From Nocardia carnea NBRC 14403 (GTDB lineage Bacteria; Actinomycetota; Actinomycetes; Mycobacteriales; Mycobacteriaceae): a stretch of 64,000 nt of DNA. The notes under the pieces were generated by a model. That model had not been told where the DNA came from and ran no database searches. It was given only the letters and a program-made list of their open reading frames with translations. The DNA is taken from contig NZ_BAFV01000051.1 of assembly GCF_000308515.1 (NCBI RefSeq), positions 62,001-126,000 of the forward strand. The letters are read 5' to 3'. This document shows positions 35,464 to 44,436 of the stretch, piece by piece (the stretch's first letter is position 1; every line of letters begins with the position of its first letter). The position numbers and the translations under genes were made by a program.

Positions 35464-36987
35464 TCACCGATACGGGTGACATCGCGAGGTATCGGCAAGC
35501 TCCGCACAAGGAAGATTCCCGTAGCGGCGGATTACGTCCTGACCGCCCTCCCGCAGCAGGAAGCGCACGAAGCTCGCACCGATGGATCCGGGCGCGAAAT
35601 CGCCGTAGGAGTACGCGTACTCCACGCCCCAGAACGGGTAGCTCTGCTCCCCCGCCGCCTCTCGCGTCGCAGGCCGGCCACCGATTGTCACGCGCACCAG
35701 GCCTGCGGTATCCGCGGCGTCCGCGGCTTCGCTGTATCCGACAGCGCCCGGTATCCCGGCGACCTCGCCGAGGACATCGCCGGTGGTCAAGGTCTGGCAG
35801 CGCCCGGGTTCGCTGCTGCGCGCGAGCTCGTTGCAGGTGATACCGGGTTCCGGTGGCTGCCCGGTCTCCAGCAACCGGGTCTCGAAATTCCAGCGGGTCC
35901 CGGATCCGGCGTAGCGATTGACGACCCGCACCGGCAGATCGGCGCCGCCGACTGCCCGCCAGTTGGTGACCCTGCCGAGGAACAGATCCCGGATCTGCTC
36001 GACCGTGAGATCGCTGACCCCCGTTTCCGGGTGCACGACCACGGTGAACAGCGAAAGCGCCAGCGGCCGCTGTACCAATGCGGGAAAGTCCGCGCCCTTG
36101 GGTGCATCACCGATCGCCAGCAGCGTGCCGTCGGCACCGCGTGCGTCGTCGACCCGCGTCATCCCGCGTTCACTGCCCTCGAATTCGTAGCTGATATCCG
36201 AACCCGGACACGTACGTTCGTAGAGTTCGCCCGCCTCCTCGACCACCCGCGCGAAGGCGGTCGAACCCACCACGGTGAGCCGTCCTGTGGCGCAACCACT
36301 CGGCGCGGCCTCGGATTCGACGATATCGAGCACCGTCATCGCCGCGATGACGGTGACCAGGAACCCGATCAGCACGAGCATGAGCAGCGACGCCCCGGAA
36401 CGGCCCTGGGTCTTGGTGATCCCGCCGCCGGTGACCACGCCCTGCATCGTGGGCTCGGGGTAGTCGCCGGTGCCGGCGGTCCGTTCCAGGGTCGCCAGGA
36501 TCTTGTAGTGGTCCGACCGGTTCAGCGGGACCTTCGGCAGATCGATGACACCGATATCCTGGCCCGCCAGTTCACGGTGACCGAAGCCCGAATCCGGTTC
36601 GAAACAGACGGCCAGCCCCGGATTGCTCAGCTCGGTGACCGCCATCCCGATCACCCGCCGCTGCGGAAAGTGCAGATGTAATCCGGCCTGGCCGTTCTGT
36701 CCGGTCACATAGTCGGTGGCATCGATGGTGGTGGCGCCGTGGTTTTCGATCCGGACCAGCACCACCGACAGATCCTGCAGGTTACGTTCGGCCCCCTCGG
36801 CGGTCTGCCGTAACTGTCGCAGGGCCCCGGCGTGCCCGGATTCCGCTTCACCGGTGACCGGCGTATCCATCTGCACCCGCCAGCCGAGCCGCTTCCGGCC
36901 GACGAAAACGAATTCCCAGACGAAGGCGCCCACCGGGATCGCGATACCGGCGACCGGGAGCACAAAACCGAACAGAAGTTCACCCAC
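35464..36987 (-). CDS. membrane-anchored PstS-like substrate-binding protein
   Basis: A 507-residue protein with an unusual layout. A first membrane helix lies at about residues 3-29, a soluble domain of about 165 residues follows (beta-rich, with HGATTIDATDYVTGQ), and a second helix spans 199-222. A PBP-like domain runs from about 230 to 505. It has PstS features: VVGSTAFARV near 239, SDLTVEQIRDLFLGRVTNW, YAGSGTRWNFE and IPGAVGYSEAAD. It presumably binds an oxyanion or small ligand outside the cell, but remains tethered. No transporter genes are adjacent, so sensing or signalling is as likely as uptake. Confidence 0.75.
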   Translation of the reverse strand: MGELLFGFVLPVAGIAIPVGAFVWEFVFVGRKRLGWRVQMDTPVTGEAESGHAGALRQLRQTAEGAERNLQDLSVVLVRIENHGATTIDATDYVTGQNGQAGLHLHFPQRRVIGMAVTELSNPGLAVCFEPDSGFGHRELAGQDIGVIDLPKVPLNRSDHYKILATLERTAGTGDYPEPTMQGVVTGGGITKTQGRSGASLLMLVLIGFLVTVIAAMTVLDIVESEAAPSGCATGRLTVVGSTAFARVVEEAGELYERTCPGSDISYEFEGSERGMTRVDDARGADGTLLAIGDAPKGADFPALVQRPLALSLFTVVVHPETGVSDLTVEQIRDLFLGRVTNWRAVGGADLPVRVVNRYAGSGTRWNFETRLLETGQPPEPGITCNELARSSEPGRCQTLTTGDVLGEVAGIPGAVGYSEAADAADTAGLVRVTIGGRPATREAAGEQSYPFWGVEYAYSYGDFAPGSIGASFVRFLLREGGQDVIRRYGNLPCAELADTSRCHPYR

Positions 36988-37389
36988 CGGCCGCTACCAC
37001 CCCGAATCGCGCTATTTGTCCCAATCTTCGGCCAACCGTACGGCGAAATCTCCTCGGCCCGGCGGGTGTTCGCACACCATTCACCAGAGCGTCATCGACC
37101 GTCGGGCGGATGTGTTCGCGCCTCGGCATCGATACGCCGTTCACCGCGCGGATTCGCCTCCCGGACACTCGCCCTTTCAGCGCGGGCGCGGACTCCACAG
37201 CACCGGACCGCCGGTGCACCCCGACGCGGAACACCTGATGCCGTGGCGGTTAGGAGGTGTTCTACGCCGGCCAACTCATCTATCGAGGGTCTGGGCGATC
37301 GATCCACCGGAAATGCTCCGCCGATAACATGACCGGAAATCGAAGGGGCCCAGCGGAATACCACCACCCACCCGACGCCCTGACCTCGC
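36988..37389. other. intergenic region with no recognised feature
   Basis: About 400 bases between two leftward genes. Short open frames on both strands have no family match or ribosome site that I can support. It must hold the promoter of the PstS-like gene. Confidence 0.5.
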
Positions 37390-38523
37390 TCAGCCGGCGA
37401 CGACGATATCCCCGGCACCGTCGTCGGTAACGAATGCCAGCAGCCGCCGGGCCTCCTCCTCGACGAGCGCGCGCTGGTCCGCGGTGAACCCGTACCAGGG
37501 CTCGATGTGCAGTGCCGAATCCTGCAGCGACCACCTGCCGTGCACGAAACCGTCCACCAGATACACCGGAACCCCGGCCGAGGCCTCCCGGGAGGTCCGC
37601 CGCCGGTCTTCCTCGGCGATGATCCGCCGCCGGTCCCGGTAACCCAGCAGCGCATTGTCGAATGCGGGCAGGAAACGCACCGGCACAGGCAGTTCCGGAT
37701 CGGCGAGCGGTGCGTCGGGCAGATCGAACAGTTCCGCTCCCTCAGCACTGCGCAGCACCCGCAGCTGTGGACGCAGCGGCTCGACGACCTCGCCGAGCCG
37801 GGTGAGACCCGACCAGGCCTGGATATCGGCAACGCTCGCCGGGCCGAACGCCGCGAGGTAACGCATGATCATCGTCGACGGATCGGCCGGACCCAGCGGT
37901 GCGCCGATCCACTCCTCGGCGGGCCCGACGGTGACATAACGGTTGCGCCAACGCCCCCATTCCCCCGTTTCGGCCCCGTGCGCCATCGGCACCAGTACCT
38001 CGACCGCCTCCGCCAGCCTGCGCGTATGGCGCTGCGGAAAACGCTCGGCCAGTTGCCTTCCGAGGTCACCGCGCGACATCCGCCGGCCCGCCAGCACTTC
38101 CCGGCCGGCCGCGGCCAACTCGGACAACTCGATACCGTCGATCTCCTCGCGGTAGTAGGCGGTATTGAGCGCCCCCGCGATATACGCCTGAACTGTAGGA
38201 CGCAACCAGCGGAAATCCTCCGCCGTGCTCAGATGTACGGTGCGCCGGATCGTGGTGGACCGGACAAGTTTCCGGTCGTGCATCAGCGCGGCGAGTTCCT
38301 GATGATCGAACCGCGCCAACCGCGACCACACCCCGATATAAGGCCAATTCGGTTCCTGCCCCTGCACTGCGACCAGATGCCGGATCAGCTCGTAGGGCGT
38401 GAGGTCCGTCCGGGCCGCCAGATGCTGGCGTACCAGCAGGGTCCGGTTCAAGGTGCGCAGTGACAATTCCCGCATACGGAGCATTATCGCGGTCGGCACC
38501 GACAGGCCACGCAGCTCGGCCAC
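37390..38523 (-). CDS. winged-helix DNA-binding protein, AlkZ-like (HTH_42 family)
   Basis: A 377-residue protein of the HTH_42 (DUF1006) family, made of three winged-helix modules and a beta-barrel-like C-terminus. The motif LVAVQGQEPNWPYIGVWSR near residue 50 carries the QxQ pattern that supplies the catalytic residues in the bacterial DNA glycosylase AlkZ, which unhooks bulky and crosslinked bases. Further family marks are RTVHLSTAEDFRWLRP, LLGYRDRRRII and VYLVDGFVHGRW. The GTG at 38523 follows GGAGG by 4 bases. Many relatives protect antibiotic producers; self-resistance here is only an inference. Confidence 0.83.
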   Translation of the reverse strand: MAELRGLSVPTAIMLRMRELSLRTLNRTLLVRQHLAARTDLTPYELIRHLVAVQGQEPNWPYIGVWSRLARFDHQELAALMHDRKLVRSTTIRRTVHLSTAEDFRWLRPTVQAYIAGALNTAYYREEIDGIELSELAAAGREVLAGRRMSRGDLGRQLAERFPQRHTRRLAEAVEVLVPMAHGAETGEWGRWRNRYVTVGPAEEWIGAPLGPADPSTMIMRYLAAFGPASVADIQAWSGLTRLGEVVEPLRPQLRVLRSAEGAELFDLPDAPLADPELPVPVRFLPAFDNALLGYRDRRRIIAEEDRRRTSREASAGVPVYLVDGFVHGRWSLQDSALHIEPWYGFTADQRALVEEEARRLLAFVTDDGAGDIVVAG

Positions 38524-38583
38524 AAGGCCTCCAAGACACCTGACCGAATGGTCGGCGACCCAGGCACACGTATTATCAGCGGC

Positions 38584-39642
38584 TCAGGCGCCGCCCGACC
38601 GCGTCCATTCCAACAGCTCGTCCACCGACCGGGTATTGATGATCCGGTCCGGCGCGACCTCACAGGCCACAGCGCGGGCACACCCGTACCCCTGCCAGTC
38701 CAGCTGCCCCGGCGCGTGGGCATCGGTATCGACCGCGAATTCGCATCCCATCTCGAGCGCGAGCCGGATCAACCGCTCCGGCGGATCCTGCCGCTCCGGC
38801 CGGCTGTTGATCTCGACCGCCGTACCGTAGCGGCGGCAGGCCTCGAAGACGATCTCGGCGTCGAAATCCGATTCGGGCCGCGTCCCCCGCCCGCCCTCGA
38901 CCAGCCGTCCGGTGCAGTGCCCGAGGACGTCCACATGCGGGTTCGCCACCGCGTACACCATGCGCCGCGTCATCGTGTCGCGGTCGTCGCGTAGCCGGGA
39001 ATGCACGCTGGCGACGACGATATCGAGTTCGGCGAGCAGATCGGCGTCCTGGTCGAGGCTGCCGTCGTCGAGGATATCGACCTCGATTCCGGTGAGTACC
39101 CGGAACGGGGCCAGTTCGGCGTTCACTTCGGCGACCACGTCGAGCTGGCGGCGCAACCGTTGCGCGGAAAGACCGTTCGCGACGGTGAGCCGCGGTGAAT
39201 GATCGGTCAGCGCGCAGTACTCGTGTCCGAGAGCAGCCGCACAACCCATCATCTCCGCGATCGGGCTTCCCCCGTCGGACCAGTCCGAATGAGTGTGCAG
39301 ATCACCGCGCAACCGCGTGCGCAGCTCGGCGCCCGCGGCTCCGATCGGCCGCGCCGCGGCCCGCAACTCGGCGAGGTACCCCGGGACGACGCCTTCGCAG
39401 GCCTCCTCGATCACGGCCGCGGTCTTCGGGCCGATCCCGGCGAGCTCCTGCCAATTCCGGGCTGTCCGGCGCCGCCGCATCTCCTCGTCGCCGAGACCGG
39501 CGACGATATCGGCGGCCCGCCGGTACGCCTTGACCCGATGCGTTTTCTCGCGACCCCGTTCGAGCCAGAACCCGATTTCGCGCAACGCCGCCACCGGCCC
39601 CGGCGCGGGCCGTCCGGTGGTTTCGGGCGCGTCGCCGGACAC
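38584..39642 (-). CDS. PHP-domain phosphoesterase with N-terminal helix-hairpin-helix
   Basis: A 352-residue protein resembling the C-terminal half of X-family polymerases without the polymerase domain. The N-terminal helical/HhH region (about 20-85) has WQELAGIGPKTAAVIEEA. The PHP metal-binding domain (from about 108) has RGDLHTHSDWSDGG, CALTDHSP, GIEVDILDDG and VDTDAHAP. It is likely a nuclease or phosphatase for damaged DNA ends. It begins 3 bases after the stop of the DHFR-like gene. Confidence 0.85.
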   Translation of the reverse strand: MSGDAPETTGRPAPGPVAALREIGFWLERGREKTHRVKAYRRAADIVAGLGDEEMRRRRTARNWQELAGIGPKTAAVIEEACEGVVPGYLAELRAAARPIGAAGAELRTRLRGDLHTHSDWSDGGSPIAEMMGCAAALGHEYCALTDHSPRLTVANGLSAQRLRRQLDVVAEVNAELAPFRVLTGIEVDILDDGSLDQDADLLAELDIVVASVHSRLRDDRDTMTRRMVYAVANPHVDVLGHCTGRLVEGGRGTRPESDFDAEIVFEACRRYGTAVEINSRPERQDPPERLIRLALEMGCEFAVDTDAHAPGQLDWQGYGCARAVACEVAPDRIINTRSVDELLEWTRSGGA

Positions 39643-39645
39643 CGG

Positions 39646-40227
39646 TCAGCGGGCCTTTCCGTACTTGACGAAGGCCACCCCGTCGTCGAAGACCTGGCTG
39701 GTGATGACACGGAATTCCAGGGGCTCGGGCAGTCGCGGACCACTGCCGAACAGCGGCCGTCCCCGCCCGAGCACGATCGGATGCAGTTTGAGGAAAATCT
39801 GATCGATCTCGGGCAGCAGCTCCTCGGCCAGCCGACCGCCGCCGCACAACCAGATGCCGGGGCCTTGCTCGCGTTTGAGTTCACGCACTCGGGCCAGGGG
39901 GTCGGCGCCGATGAGTTCCACAGCCGGATCGGGAGGTGCGGTGAGCGTGGTGGACACCACGAATTGGCGCAGATGCGCGTACGGATTGGTCGTCCCGGTG
40001 CGCACCCCGAAATCGTAGGTTCTGCGGCCCATGATCACGGTGTCGAAGTTGGCGTTGCGCGCGCCGATACCGAGTGTCCGCCGTACTTCGGACGGCACGG
40101 TCTCCGGATACTGCGCGGTGATCGTGCGGCTGTGGTCGCCGCCGACCGGGAAGAAATCGACGGCACCGTCTTCGGTGGCGATGAACCCGTCGATCGTGGC
40201 GGCGACGAAGTAGGTGAGCTTGCGCAT
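39646..40227 (-). CDS. dihydrofolate reductase-like (RibD C-terminal) protein
   Basis: A 193-residue protein of the RibD C-terminal/DHFR-like family, with MRKLTYFVAATIDGFIA, VIMGRRTYDFG and IWLCGGGRLAEELLPEIDQIFL in order. The fold binds NADPH, but most members of this branch have unknown substrates and do not replace FolA. It is immediately upstream of the PHP gene in one operon; no functional link is evident. Confidence 0.83.
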   Translation of the reverse strand: MRKLTYFVAATIDGFIATEDGAVDFFPVGGDHSRTITAQYPETVPSEVRRTLGIGARNANFDTVIMGRRTYDFGVRTGTTNPYAHLRQFVVSTTLTAPPDPAVELIGADPLARVRELKREQGPGIWLCGGGRLAEELLPEIDQIFLKLHPIVLGRGRPLFGSGPRLPEPLEFRVITSQVFDDGVAFVKYGKAR

Positions 40228-40306
40228 GGCGTCCTTCCCAGGCCGACCGGTCGACGATCTTGGCCGAGAAAACCGTAACCCGTCGCCGGGCGCCGCCGCG
40301 AGAGAT

Positions 40307-41194
40307 CTACACCGTGGTTTTGCGGCGGCGCGCCGGAGGCTGACACCGGGGACACGAGAAGGACGAGCGATTCATGAACTTCTCCCGGACGATCACCGCA
40401 CCGCAGCGCGGGCAGGGCCGGTCACCGCGCCCGTACACCGCCAGGGCTCGCTCGAAATAGCCGGATTCGCCGTTGACATTCACATACAGTGCGTCGAACG
40501 AGGTGCCGCCCGCGGCCAGCGCATCGTTCATCACCGCCGCGGCCTCGCTCAACAGCCGCCGCAACACCGGACGGGTGAGTCCGGCCGCCGTCCGGCCACC
40601 GTGGACCTGCGCCCGCCACAGTGCCTCGTCGGCGTAGATATTGCCGATACCGGAGACCACGGTCTGGTCCAGGAGTACCCGTTTGATCTCGGCCTGCTTG
40701 GTCCGCAGCACGGCGATCACCCGCTCGGCATCGAAACGCGGATCGAGCGGATCGCGGGCGATATGGGCCAGCAGATCGGGCAGCAGAGCACCGTCCACCT
40801 CCACCAGCGGTGCCAGCACCCAGCCACCGAAGGTGCGCTGATCGACGAACCGCAACTCCCGGCCGTCGTCGAGGGTCGCCCGGATATGCGCATGCTTCTC
40901 GACCGGCGCGCCGGCCGGCTGCACCAGCATCTGCCCGCTCATCCCCAGGTGGACAACGAGCGCGATGTCAGCAGGATCACCTGCGGGTTCGTCGAAGGTC
41001 AGCCACAGGTATTTACCGCGGCGCCGGGCCGCGTCCACCGTCAGACCGGTCAGCTGGGCCGCCATATCGGCGGCACCGGCCACATGCCGGCGCACCGAAC
41101 GCGGATGCGTGACGGTGACCGATTCCACGGTCCGGCCGCACAGATGTTCGGCCAGGCCGCGGCGAACGACCTCGACCTCGGGAAGCTCGGGCAC
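40307..41194 (-). CDS. mutM: formamidopyrimidine-DNA glycosylase
   Basis: A 295-residue Fpg/MutM that removes 8-oxoguanine. The N-terminus is PELPEVEVVRRGL with the catalytic Pro and Glu after Met removal, and a Lys is present in GRRGKYLWL. The helix-two-turn-helix contains GIGNIYADEALW. The zinc finger is CPRCGAVIVREKFMNRSSFSCPRC (the four Cys lie in the last 35 residues). It starts one base after the rnc stop. Confidence 0.96.
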   Translation of the reverse strand: MPELPEVEVVRRGLAEHLCGRTVESVTVTHPRSVRRHVAGAADMAAQLTGLTVDAARRRGKYLWLTFDEPAGDPADIALVVHLGMSGQMLVQPAGAPVEKHAHIRATLDDGRELRFVDQRTFGGWVLAPLVEVDGALLPDLLAHIARDPLDPRFDAERVIAVLRTKQAEIKRVLLDQTVVSGIGNIYADEALWRAQVHGGRTAAGLTRPVLRRLLSEAAAVMNDALAAGGTSFDALYVNVNGESGYFERALAVYGRGDRPCPRCGAVIVREKFMNRSSFSCPRCQPPARRRKTTV

Positions 41195-41195
41195 C

Positions 41196-41918
41196 TCAGG
41201 ATTCGCCGGTCAATGCGCGGTAGGCGGCGCCCGCCGCCTTCTGCTCCGCTTCCTTCTTCGACCGTCCGATCCCCTGCCCGTAGGCATCGCCGGCGATCAC
41301 GGTGGTCGCGGTGAACTCTTTGTCGTGGTCGGGCCCGGTGGAGGTGATCTCGTAGCTGGGCACGCCCAGACCGCGCTCGGCGGTCAGTTCCTGCAGGCTG
41401 GTCTTGAAATCCAGTCCGGCGCCCATCCGTGGACCGCGTTCGAGCAGTTCGGCGAACAGCCGCAACACGACCTCACGCGCCACATCGATACCGTGCTCGA
41501 GATGCACGGCACCGAGCAGCGACTCCATCCCGTCGGCCAGGATGCTGGGTTTGTCCCGGCCGCCGGTGAGTTCCTCACCTTTGCCGAGCAGCAGATGCGT
41601 ACCCAGACCGCCCTCGCCCAGCTTTCGCGCCACTTCGGCGAGTGCGTGCATATTCACCACACTCGCGCGCAGCTTTGCCAGTTCGCCCTCGGATTTCTCC
41701 GGGTGCTCGTGATAGAGCCGTTCGGTGATACTCAGTCCGAGGACGGAGTCACCGAGGAATTCGAGCCGCTCATTGGTCGGCAGCCCACCGTTTTCGTACG
41801 CGTACGAGCGATGGGTCAATGCGAGACGAAGCAGCTCGGGCTGTATCTCGACACCCAGGGCGGCGAGCAAACTCGCTTGATCCGGCCGCTCGCCGGGTTC
41901 GTCTTTGCCCGCGGTCAA
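41196..41918 (-). CDS. rnc: ribonuclease III
   Basis: A 240-residue RNase III (same length as in M. tuberculosis) that processes rRNA precursors. The signature NERLEFLGDSVLGLSITE is near residue 60, the second acidic site is ADGMESLLGAV, and a double-stranded RNA-binding domain covers the last 75 residues (KTSLQELTAERGLG to KKEAEQKAA). The likely start is the TTG at 41918, 14 bases after rpmF; there is no good ribosome site, suggesting coupling to rpmF. Confidence 0.93.
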   Translation of the reverse strand: MTAGKDEPGERPDQASLLAALGVEIQPELLRLALTHRSYAYENGGLPTNERLEFLGDSVLGLSITERLYHEHPEKSEGELAKLRASVVNMHALAEVARKLGEGGLGTHLLLGKGEELTGGRDKPSILADGMESLLGAVHLEHGIDVAREVVLRLFAELLERGPRMGAGLDFKTSLQELTAERGLGVPSYEITSTGPDHDKEFTATTVIAGDAYGQGIGRSKKEAEQKAAGAAYRALTGES

Positions 41919-41932
41919 TGGTCGACCGGGGA

Positions 41933-42115
41933 TCAGACGGCCGGGGCGACCTGGCGGCCCTTGTAGGTACCGCAGGAGGGGCACGCGATATGCGGCGGGG
42001 TCTTCTGACCGCAGGCCCGGTTCGGGCAGGTGATCAGCGTAGGCGCAACGGCCTTCCACTGGCTGCGCCGAGACCGGGTATTGGAACGGGACATCCGGCG
42101 CTTGGGAACGGCCAC
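41933..42115 (-). CDS. rpmF: 50S ribosomal protein L32 (zinc-ribbon form)
   Basis: A 60-residue bL32 with the usual start AVPKRRMSRSNTRSRRSQWK. Cysteines at CPNRAC and CPSC near residues 30 and 45 form a zinc ribbon. The M. tuberculosis L32 near the mas locus lacks these Cys, so this is the C-plus form. GTG start, 2 bases after the DUF177 stop. Confidence 0.94.
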   Translation of the reverse strand: MAVPKRRMSRSNTRSRRSQWKAVAPTLITCPNRACGQKTPPHIACPSCGTYKGRQVAPAV

Positions 42116-42117
42116 GA

Positions 42118-42777
42118 CTACTTCTCCTCTGTGCTGTTACGTGCAATGTCTGCGGAATGGTCTCCGGTGGCCGCACCCTTGTCGGGGCTGCCGCTGCCGG
42201 GCGATCCGGAGGCGAATTTCGCCAGCCCGGCCCAGCGGGGATCCAGTATCTCATGCCCGTGATCGGATCCTGCAATCGCCATCCGAACCCCGCATTCCGG
42301 GCACAGTCCCGCGCAGTCGGGAGTGCACAGCGGCTGCAGCGGTAATTCGAGGCCGAGCTGGTCGACGATCAGGGGTTCGAGGTCGATGAGGTCGTCGTCC
42401 ATCCGGTAGATCTCGTCGTCGGACGCGGTCTGATCCGTGGTGCTGTCCGGGTAGGCGAACAGTTCGGTCAGCGAGACCTCGACCGAATCGGTGAACTGTT
42501 CCAGGCAGCGCGAGCATTCACCGGCCACCGGCGCGGTGACGGCTCCGGTGACGAGCACCCCCTCCGAGACCGACTGCAGACGCAGATCCAGCTCGACCTC
42601 GGAACCGGCCGGTACGGCGATCAGGTCCAGGCCGAGCCGTTCGGAGGTGGTGACGGTTCGCCGCAGTTCGCGCATGGATCCCGGGGCGCGACCGAGGCTG
42701 CGGACATCCAGCACGAAACCCGCGTCGTGTGCACGGTGTGCACCGGAACGCGAGCGCGCGGTTGTATCGGCAGGCAT
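42118..42777 (-). CDS. DUF177 (YceD) protein
   Basis: A 219-residue DUF177 protein, linked to 23S rRNA or L32 biogenesis in plants and bacteria. The domain starts about residue 20 (GFVLDVRSLGRAPGSM) and contains CSRCLEQF and CTPDCAGLCPECG, two Cys pairs that may bind zinc. A Ser/Gly/Asp-rich acidic tail of about 40 residues follows. The ATG at 42777 has GGAG nine bases upstream. It precedes rpmF by 2 bases, the typical yceD-rpmF pair. It corresponds to Rv2926c. Confidence 0.9.
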   Translation of the reverse strand: MPADTTARSRSGAHRAHDAGFVLDVRSLGRAPGSMRELRRTVTTSERLGLDLIAVPAGSEVELDLRLQSVSEGVLVTGAVTAPVAGECSRCLEQFTDSVEVSLTELFAYPDSTTDQTASDDEIYRMDDDLIDLEPLIVDQLGLELPLQPLCTPDCAGLCPECGVRMAIAGSDHGHEILDPRWAGLAKFASGSPGSGSPDKGAATGDHSADIARNSTEEK

Positions 42778-42887
42778 CGAAGAACACTCCACTGGGTCGT
42801 TCGGGGTATCAGGTACTGGCCGGATTCCGGCGGGCAACCACACCACAGTACGCGAAACGGGCGGTTACCTGCAAAATCGTCCGGTGG

Positions 42888-43634
42888 CTAGCGGCGGAAC
42901 TCCGCCGCGTAGTCCGGTACCCCCGAACCGTTGCGCAACTGCTGGCGGCCGCGGCCCACGGTGCGCAGGGCGCCGCCGAGAGTCTCTTCGAGTTCGGCGA
43001 GTTTGCTGTCGACATAGTGGTCGCAATCGGCGCGCATCCGGTCGGAGTCGGCCTGCGCGGTATCGATCAGCCGGGCCGATTCCGCGTGCGCGGTCCGCAC
43101 GACCTCGGTTTCCTCCACCAGGCGCCGCTGTTCGGCCTGGCCGTCGGCCACCGAGCGATCGTAAGATGCCCGGCCGGCCTCGGTCATCCGGTCGGCTTCG
43201 GCACGGGCCCGGCCGGTGACCGATTCGTATTCGGCCTTGGCGTCGGCGACCAGGCGCTGAGCTTCGTTCGTGGCGGTATCGACCATCCGGTCGGCATGCG
43301 CAGTGGCCTCGGCGACCATCCGGTCGGCATGCGCTTTCGCCTCGGCGAGGATCCGGTCGGCCTCGGCGCGGGCGTCGGCCACGGTGGTGGTGGCCTGCTC
43401 GTCGGCGCTACGGACGGTTTCCTCGGCCAGGCCGCGGGCGTCGTCGACGATCTTGTCGCGATGGTCGAGCACATCCTGGGCATCGTCGATCTCGGCCGGC
43501 AGCGCATCACGCACATCGTCGAGCAGGTCGAGCGTTTCCGGACGCGGGACGATGCAGTTGCGCGTCGCGGGTATCCCGCGTGCCTCCTCGACTATGGCGA
43601 CCAGTTCGTCGAGCGCCTCGAATACCCGGTACAT
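42888..43634 (-). CDS. sepIVA: SepIVA-like DivIVA-family septation protein
   Basis: A 248-residue coiled-coil protein closely similar along its length to Rv2927c, the SepIVA septation factor of mycobacteria. The N-terminal DivIVA-like part begins MYRVFEALDELVAIVEEARG. The long central coiled coil is built from repeated Ala/Arg/Asp heptads such as ADRILAEAKAHADRMVAEAT, and the C-terminus has SVGRG/TVGRGRQQLRN. It acts at the division septum and pole-directed cell-wall growth. The ATG at 43634 matches the mycobacterial start. Confidence 0.92.
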   Translation of the reverse strand: MYRVFEALDELVAIVEEARGIPATRNCIVPRPETLDLLDDVRDALPAEIDDAQDVLDHRDKIVDDARGLAEETVRSADEQATTTVADARAEADRILAEAKAHADRMVAEATAHADRMVDTATNEAQRLVADAKAEYESVTGRARAEADRMTEAGRASYDRSVADGQAEQRRLVEETEVVRTAHAESARLIDTAQADSDRMRADCDHYVDSKLAELEETLGGALRTVGRGRQQLRNGSGVPDYAAEFRR

Positions 43635-43824
43635 GCTCAGTGCCCTCCTGCTGACGATCGGCGAAATATCACGCCGTTCCCAGTGTGCCCCGGCCCGTCG
43701 GCTGAGCCGAGCCCACTTTCGGTGTGTCGCTACTTCCAGGGGGATATCCACAGACTTCCGGGGATCAACTGGAGACGCGGTCTCCGCTTGGTGTTAAATT
43801 CGTAGGGAGTCGCATCGCGCCGCG

Positions 43825-44436
43825 ATGGACCACCTGACCCTTGCCCGATCGGAACCGCCCATGACCATCCTGCAGCTGCCCTCGTCCGGGGCACTGTCCG
43901 CCGGGGACCTGGATATCGAATGGCCGGAACAGATCGACCCGGTGGCCTGGCAGCGGCGCCTGCTCCGGTATCTGCGCGGCGACCGGGCATTTCCGCAGCT
44001 GATCCGGTTCGCCTTGGTCGGCGGTCTGAGCAATATCTCCTACGTGCTGCTCTTCCTCAGCCTGACCGGCGCCGGCACCCTGCTGGCCAATGTTGCCGGT
44101 TCGGTGGTGAGCACGATCCTGGCCAATGAACTGCACCGCCGCCTCACCTTCCACGCAGCCGAGCGGGTGGGCTGGTTCACCGCACAATGGGAGGGCGGCG
44201 GCCTGGCGCTGCTGGGCCTGGGAATCAGCACGGCGGCCCTCGCCGCGCTGGAAGTTCTCGCTCCCACAATGGCCGAACCGGCGCAGGCCGCGGCCGTACT
44301 GGCAATCAGCGCCGCCGTGGGCGGTCTGCGTTTCCTGGCCCTGCGCGGCCTGGTGTTCGGGCCACTACGGCGGGCACGGGAAGTGAGCGCCGCCCGGGAG
44401 GAATCAGCCGGCGCGCTCGGCGAGCCGGTCCAGTAG
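43825..44436 (+). CDS. GtrA-family membrane protein
   Basis: A 203-residue protein with four membrane helices (about 62-80, 85-110, 122-145, 152-172) and the GtrA motif FALVGGLSNISYVLLF. A soluble N-terminal segment of about 55 residues precedes them. GtrA proteins flip polyprenyl-linked sugars for wall polysaccharides. An alternative start is the ATG at 43861. The 3' end overlaps the end of coaD, on the opposite strand, by 33 bases. In M. tuberculosis the large PDIM/PGL lipid island lies here between sepIVA and coaD. Confidence 0.82.
   Translation: MDHLTLARSEPPMTILQLPSSGALSAGDLDIEWPEQIDPVAWQRRLLRYLRGDRAFPQLIRFALVGGLSNISYVLLFLSLTGAGTLLANVAGSVVSTILANELHRRLTFHAAERVGWFTAQWEGGGLALLGLGISTAALAALEVLAPTMAEPAQAAAVLAISAAVGGLRFLALRGLVFGPLRRAREVSAAREESAGALGEPVQ

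Noticed and set aside
36980..37234. Small frame upstream of the PstS-like gene
   Set aside because: Arg-rich composition, overlap with the next start and no ribosome site.
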